Positions 17,771 through 26,680 of a stretch of 64,000 nt of DNA are shown here, piece after piece. Under the pieces are notes generated by a model. It was not told the origin of the DNA. It ran no database searches and saw only the letters and a program-made list of their open reading frames with translations. The position numbers and the translations under genes are program-made. This stretch comes from Bradyrhizobium agreste. GTDB lineage: Bacteria; Pseudomonadota; Alphaproteobacteria; Rhizobiales; Xanthobacteraceae. The stretch is taken from NCBI RefSeq assembly GCF_016031625.1, contig NZ_JACCHP010000010.1, positions 145,826-209,825 of the forward strand. The letters are read 5' to 3'. The stretch's first letter is position 1; every line of letters begins with the position of its first letter.

Positions 17771-18607
17771 ATGCCGCAAACCGAACGCTCGACCTCGTTT
17801 CCCTCGCGCCTCGTCGGCCAGTATGCGCTGGTGACCGGCGCCTCGCAAGGCATCGGTCGCGCCGTCGCCATCCGGCTGGCGCAGGAAGGCGCAACGGTCG
17901 CCATCAACTATCTCGATCACGCCGGCAACGCCGAAGAGACCCTCGCGCTTGCGCGAACCGCATCGACCGATCGCGGTCACGGCAGGCTCGACCATATCGT
18001 CGTCAAGGCCGATATCGGCAATGAGCAGGACATCGCCGCGATGTTCGAGACCGTATTGGCGCGCTTCAAGCGCCTCGATTGTCTCGTCAACAATGCCGGC
18101 TTTCAGCACGAATCGCCGAGCGAGGCGCTCGACGTCGAAACCTACCGCCGCATCATCGACGTCAATCTCAACGGCGCTGTGCTCTGTGCGCAGAAGGCGC
18201 TGGCGCATTTCGTCGCGCGCGGCGGAGGCGGCAGCATCATCAACTGCTCCAGCGTCCACCAGATCATCCCGAAGCCCGGCTATCTCGCTTATTCCATCAG
18301 CAAGAGCGGTATGGCCGGTCTCACCCGCACGCTGGCGCTCGAATTCGCGCGGCACGGCATCCGCGTCAATGCGGTCGGTCCCGGCGCGATCGACACGCCG
18401 ATCAACGCGGCCTGGACCGGCGATCCCGAAAAGCGCGGTGTCGTCACCAGCCACATTCCGATGGGGCGCGTCGGCACGCCCGAAGAGATCGCCGCCGTGT
18501 TCGCCTTCCTCGCCTCCGACGATGCCAGCTACATCACCGGGCAGACCATCTATGCCTGCGGAGGCATCACGCTGTTTCCGGAGTTTCGCGAGAACTGGGC
18601 GAGCTAG
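17771..18607 (+). CDS. short-chain dehydrogenase/reductase
   Basis: A 278-residue classical SDR with TGASQGIG cofactor motif, NNAG, catalytic Ser in INCSSVHQ and YSISK (Tyr-x3-Lys), plus a GPGAIDTPIN loop. Similar proteins are often called glucose 1-dehydrogenase, but the substrate cannot be read from sequence. GGAGAG lies just upstream of the ATG. It lies between a nucleobase permease and a sirtuin, all on the same strand. Confidence 0.92.
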   Translation: MPQTERSTSFPSRLVGQYALVTGASQGIGRAVAIRLAQEGATVAINYLDHAGNAEETLALARTASTDRGHGRLDHIVVKADIGNEQDIAAMFETVLARFKRLDCLVNNAGFQHESPSEALDVETYRRIIDVNLNGAVLCAQKALAHFVARGGGGSIINCSSVHQIIPKPGYLAYSISKSGMAGLTRTLALEFARHGIRVNAVGPGAIDTPINAAWTGDPEKRGVVTSHIPMGRVGTPEEIAAVFAFLASDDASYITGQTIYACGGITLFPEFRENWAS

Positions 18608-18673
18608 CTCCATGCGCCGCCGGCGCCTGCGCGCCATCTGGCAGAATCCGCCTGCGCAGACTACATCTGCGCC

Positions 18674-19495
18674 ATGACGAGTTCTCCGCTGGCCAATTCC
18701 CCGCTCCAGGATTTCATCGGCCGGCACGAAAATCTGTTCGTGCTGACCGGCGCCGGCTGCAGCACCAATTCGGGCATTCCCGATTATCGCGACAGCCAGG
18801 GCAATTGGAAGCGGACCCAGCCGGTCAACTTCCAGGCCTTCATGTCGGACGAGCCTGTGCGCCAGCGCTATTGGGCGCGCAGCCTGATCGGCTGGCGGCG
18901 GTTCGGCCAGGCCAAGCCGAACGATGCGCATCGTGCGCTGGCCCGGCTCGAGGCGAATGGGCGATGCGGGATGCTGCTGACGCAGAATGTCGACCGGCTG
19001 CATCAATCGGCCGGCCACCGCCAGGTGATCGATTTGCATGGACGGCTCGATCTGGTCCGCTGCATGGGCTGCGGCCGCAAGACGCCTCGCGAGGCGTTTC
19101 AGCACGCTCTCGGCCGCGCCAATGCGGCATGGCTGACGCTCGATGCCGCGGATGCACCTGATGGCGACGCCGATCTGGAGCACGAGGATTTTTCCTCCTT
19201 CGAAGTGCCTCCTTGCGAAGCCTGCGGCGGCATCCTCAAGCCCGACGTCGTGTTCTTCGGCGAGAACGTGCCGCGCGAGGTGGTGGCCATTGCGCAGGAT
19301 CATCTGGCGCAGGCCGATGCCATGCTGATCGTCGGCTCGTCGTTGATGGTCTATTCCGGCTTCCGCTTCGTGCAGGCCGCCGCCCGGCGCAATATCCCCA
19401 TCGCTGCGGTCAATCTCGGCCGTACCCGCGCCGACGATCTCCTGACGCTGAAGGTCGAGGCGCGCTGCGAAGCGGCGCTTGCATTCCTGCTCTGA
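18674..19495 (+). CDS. Sir2-family NAD-dependent protein deacylase
   Basis: A 273-residue sirtuin with the GAGCST NAD motif (residues 26-31), TQNVD (103-107), catalytic His in LHG (H122) and a zinc-binding pair of CxxC motifs (C130/C133 and C181/C184). It would remove acyl groups from lysines using NAD, producing nicotinamide and O-acyl-ADP-ribose. The insertion between the two zinc pairs is rather long (about 47 residues). Its functional link to neighbours is unclear. Confidence 0.94.
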   Translation: MTSSPLANSPLQDFIGRHENLFVLTGAGCSTNSGIPDYRDSQGNWKRTQPVNFQAFMSDEPVRQRYWARSLIGWRRFGQAKPNDAHRALARLEANGRCGMLLTQNVDRLHQSAGHRQVIDLHGRLDLVRCMGCGRKTPREAFQHALGRANAAWLTLDAADAPDGDADLEHEDFSSFEVPPCEACGGILKPDVVFFGENVPREVVAIAQDHLAQADAMLIVGSSLMVYSGFRFVQAAARRNIPIAAVNLGRTRADDLLTLKVEARCEAALAFLL

Positions 19496-19636
19496 TCGCG
19501 CTCCCGGCGAACACGCCTTGCCTATTGCATAGGTGCCGCGCAAAATAGCCGTGCACAGCGTTACAGGCATGCCTCATGGCACGGGAATTGCTGCGCTTTT
19601 TGGACCCAGTCTTGCGACCAGCACGGAGAAATTGGA

Positions 19637-21721
19637 ATGCGTGAGGGAGCCGAGGTACGGCTTGCCGTGGACATCGGTGGCACGTTCACCGATATCGTGC
19701 TGGACGTGGGCGAGGCGCGCAAGACGCGCAAGGTGCTGACGACGCCGCAGCGGCCCGAGCAGGCGGTGCTGGACGGCATGCGGCTCATTCTTGCCGATGC
19801 ACGCGCGCATATCAGCGATATCGACGTCTTCATCCATGGCACGACGCTCGCGACCAATGCGATCATCGAACGGCGCGGCGCCAAGACGGCGCTGATCGCA
19901 ACCGAAGGCTTTCGCGACGTGCTCGATATCGGCACCGAGAGCCGGTACGACCAGTACGATCTCAGCATCGACAAGCCGAAGCCGCTGGCCCCGCGCAGCC
20001 TCCGCTTCACGGTGCCGGAGCGGATCGACGCCCATGGCGCCGTCCGCCTCCCGCTCGACGAGACGGCGGTGCGCGCGCTCGCGCCGAAATTGCGCGATCT
20101 CGGCGTCGAGAGCGTCGCGATCGCTTTCCTGCACTCCTACGCCAATCCCGAGCACGAGCGGCGCACAGCGGCAATCATCGCGGAAGAGATGCCCGGCATC
20201 TCCGTCACCGTGTCCTCGGCGGTGTGTCCCGAGATCCGCGAATATGAGCGCACCTCCACGGCCGTTGCGAACGCCTATGTGCAACCCTTGATCGACGGTT
20301 ATCTCGCCCGCATGGCCGATGCCCTGCAGGTCGAGCAGTTTCGCGGCGCGATCTATCTGGTCACGTCCGGCGGCGGCGTCACCTCGATCGAGACGGCGCG
20401 GCGCTTTCCGGTGCGTCTGGTCGAATCCGGGCCTGCCGGCGGCGCGATCTTCGCAGCACAGATCGCGGCGCGGCTCGGCGAGAGCAAGGTGCTCTCCTTC
20501 GACATGGGCGGCACCACGGCGAAGATCTGCCTGATAGAGAAATACCAGCCCGAGACCTCGCGCGTGTTCGAGGTCGATCGCGCCGCGCGCTTCCTCAAGG
20601 GCTCCGGCCTGCCGGTGCGCATCCCTGTGATCGAGATGGTCGAGATCGGCGCCGGCGGCGGTTCGATCGCCCATGTCGATGCGATGAAGCGCGTCACCGT
20701 CGGCCCGGAGAGCGCCTCGTCGGAGCCGGGGCCGGCCTGCTATGGCCGCGGCGGTCAGCGTCCGGCGGTGACCGATGCCGACGTTGCGCTCGGCATGATC
20801 GATCCCGATGCCTTTGCGGCCGGCACGATCAAGCTCGATCCGGAGCTGTCGAAACAGGCGCTGCTGCGCGATGTCGGTGCGCCGCTCGGCCTGTCGGCGG
20901 AAACCGCGGCCTATGCCGTGCACGAGGTCGTCTGCGAGAACATGGCGAGCGCGGCGCGCGTGCACGCCGTCGAGCGCGGCGCCGTGGTCGGCCAGCATAC
21001 GCTGATCGCCTTCGGCGGTGCCGCCCCCCTGCATGCGGCGCGCGTCGCCGAGAAGATCGGCGTCTCCCGCGTGATCGTGCCGTCGAATGCCGGCGTCGGC
21101 TCGGCGGTCGGCTTTCTGGCCGCGCCGATCGCCTATGAGCTGGTGCGCAGCCGGCACGTCCGCCTCGATGATTTCGACACCGAGGCCGTCTCCGACCTCC
21201 TTCAGGACATGGCGACCGAGGCGCGCGCGCTGGTCGAGCCTGGTGCCGCCGGTGCGCCGGTCCGCGAACGCCGCGCGGCTTTCATGCGCTATGTCGGCCA
21301 GGGTCACGAGATCACCGTCGAGCTGCCGAACCGTCGGCTCACCTCGTCCGATCTCGCTTCGCTGCGTCAGCAGTTCGAGACCGACTATTCCGCGATGTTC
21401 GAGCGGCCGATTCCGGGCGCGGCCATCGAGGTGTTAAGCTGGTCGGTGCTGGCGACCACCGAGGCGCGCAATCCGCCTGCCGTCGCGGCGGTCGCGCGCA
21501 AGGCCGCGGCCAAGGCGTCCGGCAGCCGAAAATTCTTCGACGGCCGCGCCGGCGAAGTGATCGAGATCCCGCTCTATCGGCGCGAGGACATGGCGCCGGG
21601 GGCGACCATCGCGGGACCCGCCGTGATCGCGGAAGACGAAACCTCGACCTTCGTCTCCACCAGTTTCGACGCCCATATCGACGGTGCCGGCAGCATCGTC
21701 ATGGAACGAAAGGCGGCCTGA
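19637..21721 (+). CDS. hyuA: hydantoinase A / oxoprolinase N-terminal type subunit
   Basis: A 694-residue HyuA-type protein with an actin-like ATP-binding start (VDIGGTFTDIVLD, residues about 9-21), GTTLATNAI, and a second phosphate-binding block SFDMGGTTAKICLI. With HyuB it forms an ATP-dependent ring-opening enzyme acting on hydantoins, 5-oxoproline or related lactams. GGAG stands 8 nt before the ATG. HyuB follows after 2 nt, so the two are coupled. The presence of a TRAP transporter downstream points to import of the same substrate. Confidence 0.94.
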   Translation: MREGAEVRLAVDIGGTFTDIVLDVGEARKTRKVLTTPQRPEQAVLDGMRLILADARAHISDIDVFIHGTTLATNAIIERRGAKTALIATEGFRDVLDIGTESRYDQYDLSIDKPKPLAPRSLRFTVPERIDAHGAVRLPLDETAVRALAPKLRDLGVESVAIAFLHSYANPEHERRTAAIIAEEMPGISVTVSSAVCPEIREYERTSTAVANAYVQPLIDGYLARMADALQVEQFRGAIYLVTSGGGVTSIETARRFPVRLVESGPAGGAIFAAQIAARLGESKVLSFDMGGTTAKICLIEKYQPETSRVFEVDRAARFLKGSGLPVRIPVIEMVEIGAGGGSIAHVDAMKRVTVGPESASSEPGPACYGRGGQRPAVTDADVALGMIDPDAFAAGTIKLDPELSKQALLRDVGAPLGLSAETAAYAVHEVVCENMASAARVHAVERGAVVGQHTLIAFGGAAPLHAARVAEKIGVSRVIVPSNAGVGSAVGFLAAPIAYELVRSRHVRLDDFDTEAVSDLLQDMATEARALVEPGAAGAPVRERRAAFMRYVGQGHEITVELPNRRLTSSDLASLRQQFETDYSAMFERPIPGAAIEVLSWSVLATTEARNPPAVAAVARKAAAKASGSRKFFDGRAGEVIEIPLYRREDMAPGATIAGPAVIAEDETSTFVSTSFDAHIDGAGSIVMERKAA

Positions 21722-21723
21722 TC

Positions 21724-23382
21724 ATGGGCAAGGCAAATGGCGCGAGCCTGATCGACCTTCAGATCATGTGGCACCGGCTGATCGCCGTGGTCGAGGAGCA
21801 GGCGCAGGTGCTGCTCCGTACCGCCTTCAGCCCGATCGTCCGCGAATGCGGCGACCTTTCGGCCGGCGTGTTCGACCTCAGGGGCCGGATGCTGGCGCAG
21901 GCGGTGACCGGCACGCCCGGCCACGTCAACTCGATGGCGGAATCGGTCAAGCACTTCATCGCTCACTTTCCGCTTCAGACGATGAAGCAGGGCGATGCCT
22001 ACATCACCAACGATCCCTGGATGGGCACCGGCCATCTCAACGATTTCGTCGTCACCACGCCCTGCTTCAAGGACGGCAAGGTCGTCGCGCTGTTCTCCTG
22101 CACCAGCCATCTCATGGACATCGGCGGCATCGGCTTCGGCCCTGACGCCACCGACGTGTTCATGGAGGGGCTCTACATCCCCATGCTGAAGCTGATCGAT
22201 CAGGGCGTCGTCAACGAGACGCTGATGGCGATGATCCGCACCAACACGCGGCTGCCGATCGATACCGAGGGCGACACCTATTCGCTGGCCGGCTGCAACG
22301 ACGTCGGCTGCGAGCGCCTGGTCGAGATGATGACCGAGTTCGGCATCGATACGCTCGATGAGCTCGGCGATTACATCTGCGAACGCTCGCGCGAGGCCGT
22401 GCTGGCGGAGATCGCAAAGCTGCCGAAGGGCAGCTGGCGCAACACCATGGTGGTCGACGGTTATGATGCGCCGGTGACGCTGGCGGCGACGCTGACGATC
22501 TCGGAGCAGGGCATTCACGTCGATTTCGACGGCACATCCGCGGCCTCGAAGTTCGGCATCAACGTGCCGCTGTCCTACACCACGGCCTACACCGTGTTCG
22601 GCCTCGGCTGCGTCGTCGCCTCGCAGATCCCGAACAATGCCGGTTCGCTCTCGCCGTTGACGGTGTCGGCGCCGGCGGGTGCCATCCTCAATGCCCCGAA
22701 GCCGGCGCCCGTGGCGTCGCGTCACGTCATCGGCCAGATGCTGCCGGACGTGGTGTTCGGCTGCCTGCGCCAGATCATTCCCGAGCGGGTGCCGGCGGAA
22801 GGCACCTCCTGCCTGTGGAATCTCAACGTGCGCGGCCAGACCCGCTCCGGCGCCGGCGGCAATTACGGCTTCTCGATGGCGGTCACCTCCAATGGCGGCA
22901 CCGGCGCGCGCTTCGGCAAGGACGGGCTGTCGGCCACCGCTTACCCAAGCGGCGTGCGCGGCACGCCGGTGGAGATCGCGGAAACGCAGACGCCGCTGAT
23001 CTTCTGGCGCAAGGAGCTGCGTCCGGATTCCGGTGGGGCAGGGCGCACCCGCGGCGGCCTCGGCCAGATCATCGAAGTCGGCAGCGGGGTCGATGCGCCG
23101 TTCGACATTCTCGCCGCGTTCGACCGCATCGATCATCCGCCGCGCGGGCGGGACGGCGGCCGGAACGGCGAGGCCGGCTATGTCGGTCTCAAGTCCGGCA
23201 AGAAGCTGCGCGGCAAGGGCTTCCAGCAGGTGCCGCCGGACGACCGGCTGGTCGTGATGACGCCCGGCGGTGCCGGCATCGGCGATCCCAGGGAGCGCGA
23301 TCGCGCGGCCGTCAACGACGACGTCGCGAGCGGTCTCGTGTCTTCAGAGAACGCAGTCAAGGTCTATGGGTACGCGCGTTGA
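21724..23382 (+). CDS. hyuB: hydantoinase B / oxoprolinase C-terminal type subunit
   Basis: A 552-residue HyuB-type subunit with the family blocks FSPIVRECGDLSAGVFD, GDAYITNDPWMGTGHLNDF and a glycine-rich C-terminus (GGAGIGDPRERD). It completes the ATP-dependent hydantoinase/oxoprolinase with HyuA. Sequence alone cannot separate hydantoinase, N-methylhydantoinase and oxoprolinase activity; acetophenone or acetone carboxylases share the fold but have additional subunits that are absent here. Confidence 0.94.
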   Translation: MGKANGASLIDLQIMWHRLIAVVEEQAQVLLRTAFSPIVRECGDLSAGVFDLRGRMLAQAVTGTPGHVNSMAESVKHFIAHFPLQTMKQGDAYITNDPWMGTGHLNDFVVTTPCFKDGKVVALFSCTSHLMDIGGIGFGPDATDVFMEGLYIPMLKLIDQGVVNETLMAMIRTNTRLPIDTEGDTYSLAGCNDVGCERLVEMMTEFGIDTLDELGDYICERSREAVLAEIAKLPKGSWRNTMVVDGYDAPVTLAATLTISEQGIHVDFDGTSAASKFGINVPLSYTTAYTVFGLGCVVASQIPNNAGSLSPLTVSAPAGAILNAPKPAPVASRHVIGQMLPDVVFGCLRQIIPERVPAEGTSCLWNLNVRGQTRSGAGGNYGFSMAVTSNGGTGARFGKDGLSATAYPSGVRGTPVEIAETQTPLIFWRKELRPDSGGAGRTRGGLGQIIEVGSGVDAPFDILAAFDRIDHPPRGRDGGRNGEAGYVGLKSGKKLRGKGFQQVPPDDRLVVMTPGGAGIGDPRERDRAAVNDDVASGLVSSENAVKVYGYAR

Positions 23383-23415
23383 TGCATCAACGCGCTCGGT
23401 AAACGGAGGGGAGCA

Positions 23416-24417
23416 ATGATTACGCGACGTCATTTCACCGCGGGCGCAGCAACGCTGCTCGCTGCCGGACATATCTCGACCCGCGCGCGGGCGGCGACGA
23501 CGAGCTGGGACATGTCGACGGTCTGGCCCGACGGCAATTTCCACACCCAGAACGCGATGGCCTTCGCCGAAGAAGTGAAGAAGCAGAGTGGCGGTGCGGT
23601 CGCCATCACCGTGAAGGCGGGCGGCCAGCTCGGCTTCAAGGGGCCCGAGCACCTGCGCGCCGTGCGCGACGGCCTCGTGCCGCTCGCCGACGTCCTCAAC
23701 ATCCAGCAGGTCGGCGACGAGCCCTTCATGGGCGTCGAGAGCATCCCCTTCCTCTGCGGCTCCGTGGACGAGCTCAAGGTGCTGCACAAATATGTGCGCC
23801 CCGAATACGAGAAGATCGCCGCGCGCAACAACCAGAAGATCCTCTACATCGTGCCGTGGCCGACGCAGTATCTGCATCTGAAGACGAAGGTCGCCGACGT
23901 CGAGGGCCTCAAGAACATCAAGATCCGCGTGCCCGACAAGAATGCGGTCGAGATGCTCAATGCCATCGGCATGGCGGCGGTGATGATCCCCTGGGGCGAA
24001 ACTATTCCCGCGCTCGCCTCCGGCGCGGTGGCTGGCGTCTCCACCTCGTCGGTATCGGGCGTCGACGGCAAGTTCTGGGAGTTCCTGAAATACGTCTACC
24101 CGACCAACCATGTCTGGTCGTCGCAGATGGTCACCGTCAACCTGGATTCCTGGAAGACACTCTCCGCAGATCAGCAGAAGCTGGTCGCGGATATCGCGGC
24201 GAAGATGGAGCCGGGCTTCTGGGCCAATTCGCTCAAGGCCGACGTCGACAGCCTCAACCGCCTCAAGGAGGGCGGAATGGAGGTGGTGCCGGTCTCGGAT
24301 GCCATGATGGCGGAAATCCGGGCCAAGACCGCGCCGCAGTTGGACGCCTTCCTTAAACGCGTGCCGGCGGCGGACAAGCCGGTGCGGGCCTATCTTGCCG
24401 AAATGAAGCGCGGCTGA
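23416..24417 (+). CDS. TRAP transporter substrate-binding protein (DctP type)
   Basis: A 333-residue DctP-type periplasmic receptor. The N-terminus carries twin arginines (TRRHFTAG, residues 3-10), a hydrophobic run and ARA cleavage near residue 26, so Tat export is plausible. The conserved selectivity region (KIRVPDKNAVEMLNAIG) has the arginine that usually salt-bridges a substrate carboxylate. A strong GGAGGGG site precedes the ATG. First gene of a full TRAP cassette located 33 nt after hyuB. Confidence 0.93.
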   Translation: MITRRHFTAGAATLLAAGHISTRARAATTSWDMSTVWPDGNFHTQNAMAFAEEVKKQSGGAVAITVKAGGQLGFKGPEHLRAVRDGLVPLADVLNIQQVGDEPFMGVESIPFLCGSVDELKVLHKYVRPEYEKIAARNNQKILYIVPWPTQYLHLKTKVADVEGLKNIKIRVPDKNAVEMLNAIGMAAVMIPWGETIPALASGAVAGVSTSSVSGVDGKFWEFLKYVYPTNHVWSSQMVTVNLDSWKTLSADQQKLVADIAAKMEPGFWANSLKADVDSLNRLKEGGMEVVPVSDAMMAEIRAKTAPQLDAFLKRVPAADKPVRAYLAEMKRG

Positions 24418-24426
24418 GGACGAGGC

Positions 24427-25020
24427 GTGGTGAGCGTTACGCCCGAAACACCGCAAAGCCTCAACGCAGCGGCGCCTGCGCCGCTGCGCATCGTCCTCGA
24501 CGGCATCGATCGCCTCGGCCGGCTCGACGGCTGGATCGGCGGCTTCTGTCTCTTGATGCTGACGCTGTTGATGCTGTGCGAGGTCGCAACCCGCTTCCTG
24601 TCGAATTTCCTGCCGTTCTTCCCGCCGACCATCTCGATCGCGTGGGAATACTCGTCCTATCTGATGGCGGCGTCCTTCACCTTCGGCGCCGCCATGACGT
24701 TGCGCGTTGGCGGCCACATCCGGGTCGTGCTGCTCCTGAAGAACGCAACGGTGCCGGTGCAGCGCGCGCTCGAGATCCTCTCGGCGGCGGCCGGCTTCGC
24801 CTTCATGGCGTTCCTGACCTTGGCCATGGCGAAATTCGCCTGGAGCGCCTTCCTGCGCGGCCAGGTCTCGACCTCGAGCGACACGCCGCTGTGGTTTCCC
24901 CAAGCGATCGTCACCTTCGGCATGCTGCTGCTGACGCTGCAGTTCCTGGCACGCGCGATCCAGGCCGCGCTCGGCCTGCCGCTGGAGGATCATCGCATGA
25001 AGGCCTCGCCCGTCGAATGA
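24427..25020 (+). CDS. TRAP transporter small permease (DctQ type)
   Basis: A 197-residue four-helix small membrane subunit, with the conserved E-V-x-x-R stretch (LMLCEVATRFL) and amphipathic loops of DctQ proteins. Start is one of two adjacent GTG codons (24427 or 24430). It bridges the binding protein and the large DctM subunit. Confidence 0.9.
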   Translation: MVSVTPETPQSLNAAAPAPLRIVLDGIDRLGRLDGWIGGFCLLMLTLLMLCEVATRFLSNFLPFFPPTISIAWEYSSYLMAASFTFGAAMTLRVGGHIRVVLLLKNATVPVQRALEILSAAAGFAFMAFLTLAMAKFAWSAFLRGQVSTSSDTPLWFPQAIVTFGMLLLTLQFLARAIQAALGLPLEDHRMKASPVE

Positions 25021-25051
25021 CCGCCTTTTCCGCATCCGGATCCGAGATCGC

Positions 25052-26356
25052 ATGACCATCGAAGTCGTCGCCCTGTTCGCGATCCTGTTTGTGCTGCTGG
25101 CCTGCGGCGTCTGGATCGGCCTCACGCTTGCGCTCACCGCGACGCTGCTGCTCGCGATGTTCCGCTCGATCCCGCTCGACAAGCTGCTGCCGCAATACGC
25201 CTGGAACATCCTGACCACGCAGGAGCTGCTGGCGCTGCCGCTGTTCATCCTGATGGGCGAGTTGCTTTTCCGCACCCGCCTGTCGCGCTCGCTGTTTCAG
25301 GGATTGGCGCCCTGGGCCGGGCTGCTGCCCGGCCGCCTGCTGCATGTCAACGTGATCGGCTGCACCATCTTCGCGGCGATCTCGGGCTCGTCGGCTGCGA
25401 CCACGCAGGTGATCGGCCGCATGTCGCTCAACGAGCTCTTGCGCCGCGGCTATTCGCGCGACATCGCGATCGGCTCGCTCGCCGGCGCCGGCACGCTCGG
25501 CTTCCTGATCCCGCCGTCGAATATCATGATCATCTACGGCGTGCTCGGCGACGTTTCGATCCTGAAGCTGTTCACGGCGGGCGTGCTGCCCGGGCTGCTG
25601 CTCGCCGCGACCTTCATGGGCTGGGTGATGCTGCACACCACGCTAAAGCCGGCGATGGTGCCCGAGACCGAAGCCAAGCTCTCGCAGGTGCCGTGGAGCG
25701 AGCGCTTCGCAGCGCTGAAGGATCTCGCGCCGGCGCTGTTCCTGATCGGCTGCGTGCTCGGCTCGATGTATGGCGGGCTCGCAACGCCCTCGGAGGCTGC
25801 CGCCGTCGGCGTGCTCGGCGCTGGCCTGGTTGCCTGGGCGCAGGGCGCGATGTCGCACCAGGTGATGCGCGACGTGCTGATCGGCTCGGTGGTCACCTGC
25901 TCGATGATCGCGCTGATCGTGCTCGGGGCCTCGATCCTCGGCAATGCCGCGGCGTTCCTCGGCATCCCGCAGGCGGTGGCCGCGTTCGTCAAGGGCCTCG
26001 GCCTGTCGCCCTTCATGCTGATCGTGGCGCTGATCGTCTTCTATCTCGTGCTCGGCTGTTTCCTCGACGGCTTCTCAATGATCGTGATGACGTTGCCGAT
26101 CGTGCTGCCGATCGTGAAGGGCGCCGGCTTCGACGAGGTCTGGTTCGGCGTCTTCCTTGTGCTCGCCGTGGAAATGGCGCAGATCACCCCGCCCGTCGGC
26201 TTCAACCTGTTCGTCATCCAGGGCCTGACCGAAGACGGCCTCGGCTACATCGCGCGCGTCACCTTGCCCTATCTTCTGATCATGATCGGCTTCGTGCTGC
26301 TGCTGACGCTCTGGCCGGGCATCGTCACGATTCTGCCAAAGGTGCTTTACGGATAA
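25052..26356 (+). CDS. TRAP transporter large permease (DctM type)
   Basis: A 434-residue DctM-type subunit with about 12 transmembrane helices and hallmark motifs FILMGELLFRT, SGSSAATTQVIG and GTLGFLIPPS. It is the sodium-driven channel of the TRAP transporter and the last gene of the hyuAB-TRAP unit. Confidence 0.94.
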   Translation: MTIEVVALFAILFVLLACGVWIGLTLALTATLLLAMFRSIPLDKLLPQYAWNILTTQELLALPLFILMGELLFRTRLSRSLFQGLAPWAGLLPGRLLHVNVIGCTIFAAISGSSAATTQVIGRMSLNELLRRGYSRDIAIGSLAGAGTLGFLIPPSNIMIIYGVLGDVSILKLFTAGVLPGLLLAATFMGWVMLHTTLKPAMVPETEAKLSQVPWSERFAALKDLAPALFLIGCVLGSMYGGLATPSEAAAVGVLGAGLVAWAQGAMSHQVMRDVLIGSVVTCSMIALIVLGASILGNAAAFLGIPQAVAAFVKGLGLSPFMLIVALIVFYLVLGCFLDGFSMIVMTLPIVLPIVKGAGFDEVWFGVFLVLAVEMAQITPPVGFNLFVIQGLTEDGLGYIARVTLPYLLIMIGFVLLLTLWPGIVTILPKVLYG

Positions 26357-26680
26357 AGCGACATGTTTCGGGATCGGCGGATCGAAAGCAAAAACGGTCA
26401 GCGCCCCTGCCGTTTCAAGGTCGCCCTGCATCGAACCGACTTCAGCGCGCATTCCGTATTTGCACGTCCTGTGATCCGTCGTACAGTGTAACGGCAAGCG
26501 GAAGTACAACAGCAACCACTCCGGTGAACGTGGCTCCTCGGCGCAATGCGCCGAGAGAGGGGCATCTGTTGACGATTCGGTCCGATGGAGGACGATCGAC
26601 GCACACTGAACGGCAAATACCCCCTCGTAGCGGCGTTCGCGAGACGCAATCAACAAACACAAGAGCGGGAGGAAGTACAA
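26357..26680. other. leader region of the quinoprotein operon
   Basis: 324 bp without a convincing gene. A continuous reading upstream of the quinoprotein start exists but lacks a signal peptide and has no homologous character. The quinoprotein ribosome site (GGGAGGAAG, 26668-26676) lies at its end. No clear sigma-70 or RpoN promoter could be picked by eye. Confidence 0.55.

Noticed and set aside
17771..18607. Assignment as glucose 1-dehydrogenase
   Set aside because: Only general SDR motifs are visible; substrate cannot be inferred.
17714..19570. 618-residue minus-strand open frame over SDR and sirtuin
   Set aside because: Antisense shadow; both covered genes have full motif sets.
21574..23136. 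520-residue minus-strand open frame over hyuB
   Set aside because: Antisense shadow of a well-supported gene.
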